From Sphingopyxis sp. JAI108 (GTDB taxonomy: Bacteria > Pseudomonadota > Alphaproteobacteria > Sphingomonadales > Sphingomonadaceae), in assembly GCF_013410105.1 (NCBI RefSeq), contig NZ_JACCCJ010000001.1, forward strand, positions 1,488,001 to 1,552,000: DNA of 64,000 nt, read 5' to 3'. Shown here piece after piece: positions 26,179 to 36,374 of this stretch. Each line of letters starts with the position of its first letter. Within the stretch, counting starts at the first letter, position 1. The position numbers and the translations under genes are program-made. The notes under the pieces are model-generated. The model searched no databases and had not been told where the DNA came from. It saw nothing but the letters and a program-made list of their open reading frames with translations.

Positions 26179-27585
26179 ATGTCAAAGGCCGACGTCGCCC
26201 CGGCGGTCGAAACCGGCCCGGACGCGGCAACCAAGCCCCTAGCCACGCCGAACCGGATCACGGGCTCGCTGGCGCGGCGCATGATCGCGATTGCGGCGCT
26301 CTGGATTTCGGTGCTGCTGATCGGCGGCGGTTTTGCGCTCGATCAGGTGCTGAAGACCGCGATCACGCGCAATTTCGATTCAGGCCTCGAATATGTGCTG
26401 ATCGCGATGATCCGCTCGTCGGAGATCGGGCCCGACGGCGAGGTGCGGCTGATCGAGCCGCTCGGCGACCAGCGTTTCCTCGAACCGTACAGCGGCCTCT
26501 ATTGGCAGATCAGCGGCGGCAACCAGGAACCCTATCGCTCGCGTTCGCTGTGGGAACGGACGCTGAAGGCGCCGGCGCCGCATATCGATAACCAGATCCA
26601 CACCTATGACAGCAACCAGTTTCCCGACGAGGAATTGCGGGTGCTCGAACGCAATGTCATCCTGCCGGGAAGCAGGACCAACTGGCGGTACCAGATCGCG
26701 CAGTCGCGCGAGGCGCTCGATGCACAGGTCAGCGCGGTCCGGCAGACGCTGATCCCCAGCCTCGCGCTGCTCGGGCTCGGCCTCATCATCCTCGCGGCGC
26801 TCCAGACCTTCTACGGCCTCTGGCCGCTGCGCCATATCCGCCGCGCGATCGCGGCGATGCGCGGCGGGCAGAACCGCCGGGTCGATGCGCCCCTGCCGCT
26901 TGAGGTGCAGCCCATGGTCGACGAACTCAACGCGCTGCTCGCGCATAACGAGAAACAGGCCGAGGAGGCGCGGCTTCACGCAGGCAACCTCGCCCACGCG
27001 CTGAAGACGCCGCTCACCGTCCTCGTCAACAGCGCAACCAGTTCGAATAGCGAGCTTGCCGAAACGGTGCGGCGTGAGGCGGCGACGATGCAGCGGCAGG
27101 TCGACCATCACCTTGCGCGCGCGCGCGCCGTCGGACGACGCGGCGCGGCGCAGGCGCGCGCGGTGGTGCGCGACAGCGTCGAAAGCGTCTCGCGCGCGGT
27201 CGCCGCGCTCTACCCCGACGTGCGGCTCGATGCCGCGGGTGACAAGGACCTCATCGCGCGCGTCGAGCGGCAGGACCTCGACGAACTCATCGGCAATCTG
27301 CTCGAAAATGCCGCGAAATATGGCGGCGGCAGCATCTTCGTCACGATCGGGCGCGCAGGCGATATGGCCGAGATACTGGTCGAGGACGATGGCGCCGGCA
27401 TCTCGCCCGCCGACCGGTCGCGAATCTTCGACCGCGGCGTGCGGCTCGACAGCGGCAAGCCCGGCACCGGACTCGGACTTGCGATCGTGCGCGACGTCGC
27501 GGAGATTTACGGTGGCAATATTGTGCTGGAAGAGAGCGAGGATCTGGGCGGATTGCTCGTCCGGCTGCGGCTACCGGCGGGGTAG
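26179..27585 (+). CDS. Sensor histidine kinase, PhoQ-like
   Basis: 468 residues. First transmembrane helix about 37-57, a periplasmic sensor region, second helix about 195-215, HAMP-like linker, then the dimerisation helix with phospho-His in GNLAHALKTPLTVL and the ATPase boxes LIGNLLENAAKYGG (N), VEDDGAGISPADRSRIF (G1) and KPGTGLGLAIVRD (G2). Pairs with the regulator upstream; PhoQ-like from overall layout, signal unknown. Confidence 0.9.
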   Translation: MSKADVAPAVETGPDAATKPLATPNRITGSLARRMIAIAALWISVLLIGGGFALDQVLKTAITRNFDSGLEYVLIAMIRSSEIGPDGEVRLIEPLGDQRFLEPYSGLYWQISGGNQEPYRSRSLWERTLKAPAPHIDNQIHTYDSNQFPDEELRVLERNVILPGSRTNWRYQIAQSREALDAQVSAVRQTLIPSLALLGLGLIILAALQTFYGLWPLRHIRRAIAAMRGGQNRRVDAPLPLEVQPMVDELNALLAHNEKQAEEARLHAGNLAHALKTPLTVLVNSATSSNSELAETVRREAATMQRQVDHHLARARAVGRRGAAQARAVVRDSVESVSRAVAALYPDVRLDAAGDKDLIARVERQDLDELIGNLLENAAKYGGGSIFVTIGRAGDMAEILVEDDGAGISPADRSRIFDRGVRLDSGKPGTGLGLAIVRDVAEIYGGNIVLEESEDLGGLLVRLRLPAG

Positions 27586-27632
27586 GGGCCGGTTGCTTTG
27601 GGGTGGGGAGCGGACGGTGCGTAACTCACCTT

Positions 27633-27706
27633 CGTCACCCCGGACTTGATCCGGGGTCCACAGCTACCGTTGCGTCCATGGATCCCGGATCAAGTCCGGG
27701 ATGACG
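27633..27706. repeat. Family B palindromic repeat, copy 1
   Basis: 74 bp with near-perfect inverted ends, CGTCACCCCGGACTTGATCC and its complement. Preceded by a conserved leader (GGGGTGGGGAGCGGACGGTG at 27600-27619) that also precedes copy 2 at 50133. Located after the kinase gene and before the convergent GST gene. Confidence 0.85.
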
Positions 27707-27742
27707 ATGATAGATCGGGCAGCCTTAGGTCGAAACCCGACG

Positions 27743-28438
27743 TCAGGCCGCCGTCACGTCCAATCCGCGCTGCACGCCTGACCGTGCGAGCCCCGCATCC
27801 AGCCAGCGCTGGACATGCGCAAAGCGATCGAACCCGACGATCTCGCGTGCTTCGTAAAAACCGATCAGGTTGCGAACCCAGCCGAGCAGGGAGATGTCGG
27901 CGATGCTGTAATCATCGCCCATGATCCATGCCAGGTCCTCGAGCCGCGCGTCGAGCACGCCGAGCAACCGCGCCGATTCGGCCGCGTAGCGGTCGCGCGG
28001 GCGCTTGTCCTCATATTCACGGCCGGCGAATTTGTGGAAGAAGCCGAGCTGGCCGAACATCGGGCCGACGCCGCCCATCTGCCACATCACCCACTGGATC
28101 GTCTCATAACGCATCGCGGGATCGGCCGAAAGGAACCGTCCGCTCTTGTCGGCGAGATAGATCAGGATCGCGCCCGATTCGAACAGGGCGAGCGGCTTTC
28201 CGCCGGGCCCCGCGGGGTCGTAGATCGCCGGGATCTTGCCGTTCGGATTGAGCGCGAGGAACGCCGGGTCATGGCTTTCGTTCGCCATGATATCGATCCG
28301 GTGCGGTTCATAGGGAAGGCCCGTCTCTTCGAGCATGATCCCCACCTTCACGCCGTTCGGCGTCGGCGCCGAAAAAAGCTGGAGCCGGTCCGGATGCTGT
28401 GCGGGCCAGCGCGCGAAGATCGGGTGATCGAGGGTCAT
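27743..28438 (-). CDS. Glutathione S-transferase, YghU/YfcG-like
   Basis: 231 residues: an N-terminal thioredoxin-fold domain (LQLFSAPTPNGVKVGIMLEE, with TPNG typical of the Nu-class active site; LFESGAILIYLADK binds the gamma-glutamyl group) and an all-helical C-terminal domain. Nu-class enzymes reduce disulfides and organic peroxides with glutathione. Its start codon overlaps the chorismate mutase stop by 4 bp. Confidence 0.88.
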   Translation of the reverse strand: MTLDHPIFARWPAQHPDRLQLFSAPTPNGVKVGIMLEETGLPYEPHRIDIMANESHDPAFLALNPNGKIPAIYDPAGPGGKPLALFESGAILIYLADKSGRFLSADPAMRYETIQWVMWQMGGVGPMFGQLGFFHKFAGREYEDKRPRDRYAAESARLLGVLDARLEDLAWIMGDDYSIADISLLGWVRNLIGFYEAREIVGFDRFAHVQRWLDAGLARSGVQRGLDVTAA

Positions 28439-28722
28439 GCGCTCTGCTCGCGCTTTGCCTGCTGGTGATGGCGGATCACCTCGTCGATGATGAAGCGCAG
28501 GAACTTCTCGGTGAAATCGGGGTCGAGGTCGGCGTCGCGGGCCAGCGCACGCAGCCGTTCGATCTGGCGCTCCTCGCGGCCGGGGTCGGCGGGGGGCAGG
28601 CCTTCGCGTGCCTTCAGTTCGCCGACCGCCTTGGTCACCTTGAACCGCTCGGCGAGCATATAGACGAGCGCCGCGTCGATATTGTCGATGCTCTGACGGT
28701 AACGGCTCAGCTGATCGTCCAT
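28435..28722 (-). CDS. Second chorismate mutase, AroQ family
   Basis: 95 residues starting MDDQLSRYRQSIDNIDAALV. Helix 1 (SIDNIDAALVYMLAERFKVT) and the following KAVGELKAREGLPPADPGRE hold the Arg/Lys residues of the AroQ site. A more distant ATG at 28776 is in frame but unlike homologs; GAGGAG precedes this one. Coupled to the GST gene, an odd partner. Distinct in sequence from the mutase at 3631. Confidence 0.85.
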   Translation of the reverse strand: MDDQLSRYRQSIDNIDAALVYMLAERFKVTKAVGELKAREGLPPADPGREERQIERLRALARDADLDPDFTEKFLRFIIDEVIRHHQQAKREQSA

Positions 28723-28830
28723 GGGTACGCGGCTCCTCTTAGCTCCGGCACGCTTGGCACCGGCGGGGGGCGTCATGCAAGCCGAAAGTCGTTGCAAATT
28801 TGTGGCCCTCCAGCCAAGGGTCGCCCCGTC

Positions 28831-29844
28831 ATGACTGCCGAAATCCACCAGCTGCACGGCGACCGTCCGCCCTCGCTCGACCCGATGATGGCGCTCGTCG
28901 CCGCCGACATGAACGAGGTGAATTCGGTCATTCTCGACCGGATGCAGTCCGAAGTGCCATTGATCCCCGAACTTGCGGGGCATCTGATCGCAGGCGGCGG
29001 CAAGCGGATGCGCCCGATGCTGACATTGGCGTGCGGCAAGCTGCTCGACTATCCGGGGCGGCGGCATTGCAAGCTCGCCGCAGCGGTCGAGTTCATCCAC
29101 ACTGCGACCCTGCTCCACGACGATGTCGTCGACAAGTCGGACCTGCGTCGCGGCCGCAAGACCGCGAACATGATCTGGGGCAACAGCGCCTCGGTGCTCG
29201 TCGGCGACTTCCTGTTCAGCCGCGCGTTCGAGGTGATGGTCGAGGACGGTTCGCTCAAGGTGCTCAAGATCCTGTCGCGCGCGTCGGCGGTGATCGCCGA
29301 GGGCGAGGTCAACCAGCTCTCGGCGCAGCGACGGATCGAGACGAGCGAGGATCAGTATCTCGCAATCATCAACGCGAAGACCGCCGAACTGTTCGCCGCC
29401 GCGTGCAAGATCGCCGCGGTGGTTGCCGAGCGCGACGAGGCGACCGAAGCCGCGCTCGACGCTTATGGGCGCAATCTCGGCATAGCCTTCCAGCTCGTCG
29501 ACGATGCGATCGATTATGTTTCGGACGCCGAAACGATGGGGAAGGGCGTCGGCGACGATTTTCGCGACGGCAAGGTCACCTTGCCTGTCATCCTCGCATA
29601 CGCCCGCGGCAGTGCCGAGGAACGTGAATTCTGGAAGCAGGCGATCGTCGGCCACCGGACCTCGGATGAAGATCTCGCCTACGCGACGTCGCTGCTCCAC
29701 AAACATGATACGATCATCGACACGCTCGCACGCGCGCGTCATTATGGACAGCGCGCGGTTGACGCGATCGGCGGCTTCCGCGCCAGCCAGGCGAAATCGG
29801 CGCTGACCGAAGCGGTCGCATTCGCGGTCGCGCGCGCTTATTGA
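28831..29844 (+). CDS. Polyprenyl diphosphate synthase (octaprenyl/decaprenyl type)
   Basis: 337 residues. Trans-prenyltransferase that builds the long side chain of ubiquinone. The first Asp-rich motif is LLHDDVVDKSDLRRG, the second is FQLVDDAIDY, and GGGKRMRPML binds isopentenyl diphosphate. Small residues before the first motif fit long-chain products. Start at ATG 28831; the frame is open far upstream without resemblance to the family. Sphingomonads make Q-10, so decaprenyl is likely. Confidence 0.92.
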   Translation: MTAEIHQLHGDRPPSLDPMMALVAADMNEVNSVILDRMQSEVPLIPELAGHLIAGGGKRMRPMLTLACGKLLDYPGRRHCKLAAAVEFIHTATLLHDDVVDKSDLRRGRKTANMIWGNSASVLVGDFLFSRAFEVMVEDGSLKVLKILSRASAVIAEGEVNQLSAQRRIETSEDQYLAIINAKTAELFAAACKIAAVVAERDEATEAALDAYGRNLGIAFQLVDDAIDYVSDAETMGKGVGDDFRDGKVTLPVILAYARGSAEEREFWKQAIVGHRTSDEDLAYATSLLHKHDTIIDTLARARHYGQRAVDAIGGFRASQAKSALTEAVAFAVARAY

Positions 29845-29869
29845 GCGTTCCGGGGACAGAAGCGATCCG

Positions 29870-32335
29870 ATGACCGTTTCGCTGCCGATCGATGCCGTGC
29901 TGCCCGATATCATGGCGGCGCTGGTGCTCAAGCCCAACGCCGTCGTCGTCGCGCCGCCGGGCGCAGGCAAGACGACGCGTGTCGCCCCCGCGCTGCTCGA
30001 CCAGCCTTGGTGCACGGGGGCGGTGTGGCTGCTCTCGCCGCGCCGCCTCGCGGCGCGCGGTGCGGCCGAACGGATCGCCGAGGAGATGGGCGAGGCGGTC
30101 GGCGGGCGCGTCGGCTATGCGACGCGGCTCGACAGCAAGCAGTCGGCGGCGACGCGGCTGCTGGTGATGACGCCGGGGCTCTTCCGCAACCGCATCCTCG
30201 CCGACCCGGAGCTTCAGGGCGTGTCGGCGGTCTTGTTCGACGAGGTCCACGAACGCAGTCTCGACGGCGATTTCGCGCTGGCGCTGGCGATCGACGCGCA
30301 GCAGGGGCTCCGCGACGACCTCCGCATCGTTGCCATGTCGGCAACGCTCGACGGCGCGCGTTTCGGGGCCTTGCTGGGCAATGCGCCGGTGGTGAAGAGC
30401 GAAGGCAAGATCTGGCCGCTCGATCTCCGCCATATCGGCCGGCGCGCCGAAGACCGGCTCGAAGCGTCGGTGCTCGCGGCGGTGCGGCAGGCGCTCGCCG
30501 ACGAAGCCGAAGGCGACATCCTCGCCTTCCTGCCCGGCGCGGCCGACATCGAACGCGCGGCGACGGCGGTCGAGGACGCACGCCTGCCGCTCGCCCTCCA
30601 TCGCCTCCACGGCCAGATCGATCCGGCGCTCCAGCGCAAGGCGCTCCTCCGCGATGAGGAGGGGCGGCGCAAGTTGATCCTCGCGACGAGCATCGCCGAA
30701 ACCAGCCTGACGATCGACGGCGTGCGCATCGTCATCGACGCCGGCCTGTCGCGGCGCCCGCGCTTCGACAAGGCGGCCGGCATCGCCCGCCTCGTGACCG
30801 AACGCGCGAGCCAGGCGTCGGCGACGCAGCGCGCGGGCCGCGCGGCGCGGCAGGGGCCGGGCGTCGCCTATCGCCTGTGGGAAGCGGCGGCGACCGCGGG
30901 CATGCCGCCGTTCGATCCGCCCGAAATCCACGAGAATGACCTGATGCCGGTGGTGCTCGACTGCGCGAGCTGGGGGATCGTCGATCCGCGCCAATTGGGC
31001 TGGCTCGACCCGCCGTCACCCGCCGCGATTGCCGAAGCGAAGACGCGGTTGCAGGCGATCGGCGCGCTCGCCGACGATGGCCGGATCACCGCGCACGGCA
31101 AGGCACTCGCCGCGATCCCGCTGCCGGTGCCGCTCGCGCACATGCTGCTCGACGCGGCGCGTGCGGGCGAGGGCGAGATGGCCGGTCGGCTCGCGGTACT
31201 GCTCACCGAGCCCGGACTCGGCGGCCGCGGGGTCGATGTCGAGGCGCGGCTTGGGCGCTGGCGCGGGCAGCGCAATGAACGCTCGGAGGGCGCGTGGCGC
31301 CTTGCGCGGCGGTTCGCAACGATCGGCGAGAAACTGGCGTCGGGGGCGGGCGACATGCTGCCGCGCTCGATCGGCGGCTGGATCGCGACCGCATGGCCCG
31401 ACCGCGTCGCGCGGCAGCGCGCGGGACAGCGCGGCGAATATCTGAGCGTCGGCGGCCGCGCCTATCGCATCGACCCGGTCGATCCGCTTGCGGGCAGCGA
31501 ATGGCTCGCGATAGCCGATGCGCAGGGACATGCGGCGGGGGTGCGTATCCTATCCGCGGCGCCGATCGCGGGGGCCGAGGTCGAGGCGCTGTTCGCCGAT
31601 CGCATCGTCCAGCATTCGGCGAGCAGCTATGACGCCGCGAACGACCGCGTCGATCATCGCCGCGAGCGGCGGCTCGGCGCGATCGCGCTGACGAGCGGGC
31701 AGGCGGGCCGCGGCGAAAATGCCGAGGACGATGTTGCGGTGCGGATGGAAGCGGTGCGGGGCAAGGGGCTCGGGCTGATCGGCTGGGGGCCGGTGTCGCA
31801 GGCGCTGCGCCAGCGGGCATCCTTCGCCGGGCTCGATGCGCTGTCGACCAGCGCGCTCGGCGATAGCCTCGAAATCTGGCTCGAACCGTTGCTCGCCGGC
31901 TGCCGCGGACTGCGCGACATCGGCGACCGCAGGCTCGCCGACGCGCTGATGGGCCTGCTCGACTGGCCCGCCCGGAAATTGCTCGAAAAACATGCCCCCG
32001 CCGATTATGCGACCCCGGCGGGCAGCCGGCACCCGATCGACTATGGCGCCGATGGCGGGCCGACGGTCAGCGTGCGCGTGCAGGAACTTTTCGGGCTCGC
32101 GCGCCATCCGGCGGTCGGTGACCCGCCGGTGCCGCTGGTCCTTGCGCTCACCTCGCCCGCGCACCGGCCGATCCAGACGACGCGCGACATCGAATCCTTC
32201 TGGAGCGGGAGCTGGCACGATGTCGCGCGCGAGATGCGCGGGCGCTATCCCAAGCATAGCTGGCCCGACGATCCCGCGGCGGCGCGCCCGACCCTGCTCA
32301 CCAAAGCGGCGCAGGCGCGGCGCGATGCGCAATAG
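29870..32335 (+). CDS. hrpB: ATP-dependent RNA helicase HrpB
   Basis: 821 residues, DEAH-box helicase. Walker A APPGAGKTTRV (about 24-34), DEVHERSLDGD as the DEAH-like box, VAMSATLDG, and QRAGRAARQGPG as motif VI; the C-terminal HrpB-specific domain ends with a conserved basic DDPAAARPT-like region. Probably acts in rRNA or mRNA processing, but its targets are not defined in alphaproteobacteria. Confidence 0.95.
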   Translation: MTVSLPIDAVLPDIMAALVLKPNAVVVAPPGAGKTTRVAPALLDQPWCTGAVWLLSPRRLAARGAAERIAEEMGEAVGGRVGYATRLDSKQSAATRLLVMTPGLFRNRILADPELQGVSAVLFDEVHERSLDGDFALALAIDAQQGLRDDLRIVAMSATLDGARFGALLGNAPVVKSEGKIWPLDLRHIGRRAEDRLEASVLAAVRQALADEAEGDILAFLPGAADIERAATAVEDARLPLALHRLHGQIDPALQRKALLRDEEGRRKLILATSIAETSLTIDGVRIVIDAGLSRRPRFDKAAGIARLVTERASQASATQRAGRAARQGPGVAYRLWEAAATAGMPPFDPPEIHENDLMPVVLDCASWGIVDPRQLGWLDPPSPAAIAEAKTRLQAIGALADDGRITAHGKALAAIPLPVPLAHMLLDAARAGEGEMAGRLAVLLTEPGLGGRGVDVEARLGRWRGQRNERSEGAWRLARRFATIGEKLASGAGDMLPRSIGGWIATAWPDRVARQRAGQRGEYLSVGGRAYRIDPVDPLAGSEWLAIADAQGHAAGVRILSAAPIAGAEVEALFADRIVQHSASSYDAANDRVDHRRERRLGAIALTSGQAGRGENAEDDVAVRMEAVRGKGLGLIGWGPVSQALRQRASFAGLDALSTSALGDSLEIWLEPLLAGCRGLRDIGDRRLADALMGLLDWPARKLLEKHAPADYATPAGSRHPIDYGADGGPTVSVRVQELFGLARHPAVGDPPVPLVLALTSPAHRPIQTTRDIESFWSGSWHDVAREMRGRYPKHSWPDDPAAARPTLLTKAAQARRDAQ

Positions 32336-32403
32336 GCCCCTTTTCGCGGACGCCGCTTGCCGCTAAGGCGGCGGCACAGGCACCAGTTGACAGGACGACC
32401 CCG

Positions 32404-32682
32404 ATGAAAGCGCGTATCTTCCAGAAGCCCAAGAATGCCATGCAGTCGGGCCGCGCCGGGACGCAGCGCTGGATGCTGGAATTCGCGCCTGCCGAAGCGC
32501 GCAAGGCCGACCCGCTGATGGGCTGGGCGGGTAGCGGCGATACGCAGCGCCAGCTGCGCCTGGGTTTTGCGAGCCGCGAAGCGGCGGTCGCTTATGCTCA
32601 AAAGAACGGGATCGAGGTCGAGGTGATGCCGACCCCCGAGCGCCGCCTGAAAATTCAGGCCTACGCCGACAATTTCCGCTAA
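32404..32682 (+). CDS. NADH dehydrogenase accessory subunit, NDUFS4-like
   Basis: 92 residues of the ETC complex I conserved-region family (the 18-kDa/AQDQ subunit of mitochondria). Landmarks are MKARIFQKPKNAMQSGRAGT, WMLEFAP, PLMGWAGSGDT and the end YADNFR. Restricted to alphaproteobacteria and mitochondria. Stabilises the NADH-oxidising arm of complex I. Stands apart from the nuo genes, as is usual. Confidence 0.93.
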   Translation: MKARIFQKPKNAMQSGRAGTQRWMLEFAPAEARKADPLMGWAGSGDTQRQLRLGFASREAAVAYAQKNGIEVEVMPTPERRLKIQAYADNFR

Positions 32683-32698
32683 GTTTTAGGCAAAAGCT

Positions 32699-32793
32699 TC
32701 GTCATTACGACCCCGGCGAAAGACGGGGGAAGCAATCCAGGGCGGTTTAAGCTACTCTGGATTGCCGCGTCGCTGCGCTTCTCGCAATGACGG
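32699..32793. repeat. Family A palindromic repeat, copy 2
   Basis: About 95 bp, CGTCATTACGA at one end and CGCAATGACGG at the other, with the inner AGCAATCCAG / CTGGATTGC pair. Between the NDUFS4-like gene and the convergent DUF4170 gene. Confidence 0.85.
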
Positions 32794-32799
32794 GATTGG

Positions 32800-33015
32800 T
32801 TACTCGGCGTCCGGCTGCAACAGCTTGTGCAGATGGACGACGACATATTTCATTTCGGCATCGTCGACCGTGCGCTGTGCGGCGCTGCGCCACGCCTTTT
32901 CGGCCGATTTATAGTCGGGATAGAGGCCGACGACATCGAGGTTGGCGAGGTCGACGAAATCGAGACCCTGCGGATCGCTGACGCGTCCGCCGAACACGAG
33001 GTGCAATTTGCTCAT
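32800..33015 (-). CDS. DUF4170 protein
   Basis: 71 residues. LHLVFGGRVSDPQGLDFVDL and VVGLYPDYKSAEKAWRSAAQ are the recognisable parts of the small alphaproteobacterial DUF4170 family, always near this length and of unknown function. Ends with a conserved HLHKLLQPD. Standalone gene. Confidence 0.88.
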   Translation of the reverse strand: MSKLHLVFGGRVSDPQGLDFVDLANLDVVGLYPDYKSAEKAWRSAAQRTVDDAEMKYVVVHLHKLLQPDAE

Positions 33016-33097
33016 GGCTGCTTTCCTTGCGGGTTAGCGCGGGGAGGGGAGAATGGCGCGCGCCCTACCAGTGCTTTGCCCTAACGGCAAGTACAGC

Positions 33098-33460
33098 TCA
33101 CTCCTCGTCCTTGCGAACGCCCTTGGGCAGCAGCGAACCGAGAAGGGCGCCGATCGCGACGGCCCCGGCGACGAGCGCGAGCGGCTGCTTTTCGGCTACG
33201 TCCTTCAGCTTGCTGTTCGCACGCTTGGCCTGAACCTTGCCCTTTTCATACGCTTCGCCGGCGGCTTCGCGCGCGATGCCGGCCTGTTCGCCAGCCTTTG
33301 CAGCGAATTCCTCGGTCGCAGCGCGGGCACGGCCATAGCCGTCCTGGATGCGTGCCTTCGCCGCTTCGGCGGTCAGGCGCGCGTTTTCGGCGGTTTTCTC
33401 CGCAAGTTCACTCGCTTTTGCACGCGTTTCGCGCGCGGTTTCACCGAACGGCTTCATCAT
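33098..33460 (-). CDS. Coiled/amphipathic helical protein with C-terminal membrane span
   Basis: 120 residues from MMKPFGETARETRAKASELA. A long Ala/Lys/Glu-rich amphipathic helix (residues about 8-90) resembles YtxH/apolipoprotein-like stress proteins; a C-terminal hydrophobic segment (LALVAGAVAIGALLGSLLP) precedes a charged end. GGAGG just before the paired ATGs at 33460/33457 sets the start; the longer frame to 33502 is rejected. It overlaps the end of the preceding gene by 20 nt. Last of four co-directional small genes. Confidence 0.72.
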   Translation of the reverse strand: MMKPFGETARETRAKASELAEKTAENARLTAEAAKARIQDGYGRARAATEEFAAKAGEQAGIAREAAGEAYEKGKVQAKRANSKLKDVAEKQPLALVAGAVAIGALLGSLLPKGVRKDEE

Positions 33461-33830
33461 CTTCCTCCACATTTTCGATGTCATTCTCGTCCGCCGGTTC
33501 ATCGGCAGAGCGAAAATGATCGGCGACGTCTGTCGCCAGGTCCTGGATCTTCTTCACCAGGCGCGGCGCATGTTCCCTGATCGGCTCGCGCAGCATCCAC
33601 GCGAGGCCCGCCGCGGCGGCGATCGCGATCGGCAGGCGGTTGTCGCGAAATTGCTGCTGCACCGCATGCGCGGCGTCATCGACCTTTTCGCCGATGCGAT
33701 ATTTGCCGCGATCGACGAGCGCGGCGGGTCGGAGCGCGGCTTTCGCGACGTCGAGCCGCCGGTACAGTTCGCCGCGCTGGAGCATCGAGCGTCGCGCCGC
33801 CGCGATCAGGCGATTACGCATCCGCGCCAT
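33441..33830 (-). CDS. Small helical membrane-associated protein of unknown family
   Basis: 129 residues. Basic N-terminus (MARMRNRLIAAARRSMLQRG), a helix with one short hydrophobic span (LPIAIAAAAGLAWMLREPI), and a strongly acidic tail (DEPADENDIENVEEDD). GAGGGG lies 7 nt before ATG 33830. The layout recalls proteins that accompany YqjD/YqjE but no family is assigned. Overlaps both neighbours, so translation is coupled through the cluster. Confidence 0.65.
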   Translation of the reverse strand: MARMRNRLIAAARRSMLQRGELYRRLDVAKAALRPAALVDRGKYRIGEKVDDAAHAVQQQFRDNRLPIAIAAAAGLAWMLREPIREHAPRLVKKIQDLATDVADHFRSADEPADENDIENVEEDDEAVR

Positions 33831-34275
33831 CGTCGATCCCCTCATTGGTCAGGTCGCGACGGAGCGCGGTCCGAATGTCGCCATAGCTGCGATGGGCGCG
33901 CCAGCCGGCGAAGCCCGCCACGACCAGCAGAACGGCCACCACGATCAAGGTCGCGGCGAACGGCCCGACATGTGGTGCGAGCGCGAGGATTGCGCCAAAG
34001 GCGAGTGCCAGCATCGCGATGCCCAAGGCGCATGCGGCGATCGTGCCCCATGCTGCGGTCCATGTCGTTCCATGCAGCGCCAGTTCGCCGCGTGCCTCGA
34101 GCAGGGCAAGCTCTGCCTTCGCCGTCGCCGAGAGATTGTCGACGACATCGCCGACAATCTTTTCCAGCGGAACGGGAGGCGGCGCAACGGGGCGTCCATC
34201 CGGCGCATAGCCGTGACTTATGCCGTCAAAGCGATGCTCATCGGGCGACGGGATGTTTGGATCGGAAGATGCCAA
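33814..34275 (-). CDS. Phage-holin-family / YqjE-like membrane protein
   Basis: 153 residues. A hydrophilic N-terminus, then a long helix (VGDVVDNLSATAKAELALLEARGELA) and two membrane spans (AAWGTIAACALGIAMLALAFG and FAATLIVVAVLLVVAGFAGW), then a short basic/acidic tail. This is the pattern of YqjE/DUF1469. Despite the holin name it is a chromosomal membrane protein usually next to a YqjD-like gene, as here (34283). Confidence 0.78.
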   Translation of the reverse strand: MASSDPNIPSPDEHRFDGISHGYAPDGRPVAPPPVPLEKIVGDVVDNLSATAKAELALLEARGELALHGTTWTAAWGTIAACALGIAMLALAFGAILALAPHVGPFAATLIVVAVLLVVAGFAGWRAHRSYGDIRTALRRDLTNEGIDDGADA

Positions 34276-34282
34276 GGTCCTG

Positions 34283-34831
34283 TCAATCGTTGGAGTTGCC
34301 CTTGAGCATGCGGGCGAGCACGAAGCCGATCATCGTGGCAGCGCCGACGGCGATCGCAGGGTTCTTCTTGACCATGTCGCGGGTCGATGCGGCGAGCTCG
34401 TCGAGATCCTTCTTGTCGAGTGTGGTGGCGAGGCCGGCGACGGTCGAAGCCGCCGATCGGGCATAGTCGCCATATTGCTTGCCGAATTTGCTGTCGACGG
34501 TGCCGGCGCTGTCCTCGAGCAACTTGGCGAGGCTGCCGACGGCTTCGGCCGCCTTGTCCTTGCCCTTGGTCGCGGCGTCGCGCGCCTTAGTCGAGGCCTG
34601 GTTCTTGAGCGTCGTCGCTTCCTGCTTCAGCGACGCCGCCTTCTTGGAGGCTTCGGATTTGATGGTCTCGCGCGTCGCGGCGAGCTGGTCGCGGATCGGA
34701 TGGTCCTTGGCGGCCTTCACGGTGGCGGGCTTGCGGGCGGGCGCGGCCTTGGTGGCTGCCGGCTTCGCGGGTGCCTTGGGACGGGGAGCTGCGGCTTTCT
34801 TCGTCGCGGGAGTAGCGGCTTTGGCCATCAT
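34283..34831 (-). CDS. YqjD/ElaB-like (DUF883-type) inner-membrane-anchored protein
   Basis: 182 residues. A histone-like Lys/Ala/Pro-rich N-terminus (about 1-60), a long amphipathic helix, and one C-terminal membrane span (NPAIAVGAATMIGFVLARML). E. coli YqjD and ElaB, of the same build, tie ribosomes to the membrane in stationary phase. The basic N-terminus is much longer than in E. coli and could bind RNA or DNA. First gene of the four-gene leftward cluster; start at 34831 or 34828. Confidence 0.72.
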   Translation of the reverse strand: MMAKAATPATKKAAAPRPKAPAKPAATKAAPARKPATVKAAKDHPIRDQLAATRETIKSEASKKAASLKQEATTLKNQASTKARDAATKGKDKAAEAVGSLAKLLEDSAGTVDSKFGKQYGDYARSAASTVAGLATTLDKKDLDELAASTRDMVKKNPAIAVGAATMIGFVLARMLKGNSND

Positions 34832-34958
34832 TTAGTCCTCTTCTGTCGTGTCGGGCGCCGCGCGGGCGGGCAACCTCTCTTGGTCCTGCTAGATATATAG
34901 CAAGGCGCGCCTAATGGTTCCATCCCCGCGCAAAATTCCTATGCAGCGGTTGCACTAA

Positions 34959-36305
<1,347 letters not shown>

Positions 36306-36374
36306 TCGCAAAGCTGAGGAAAACTGCGTGCTGACGGCTTGACGCCACGAATCAACTCTGATTCAAGGGCCGGA

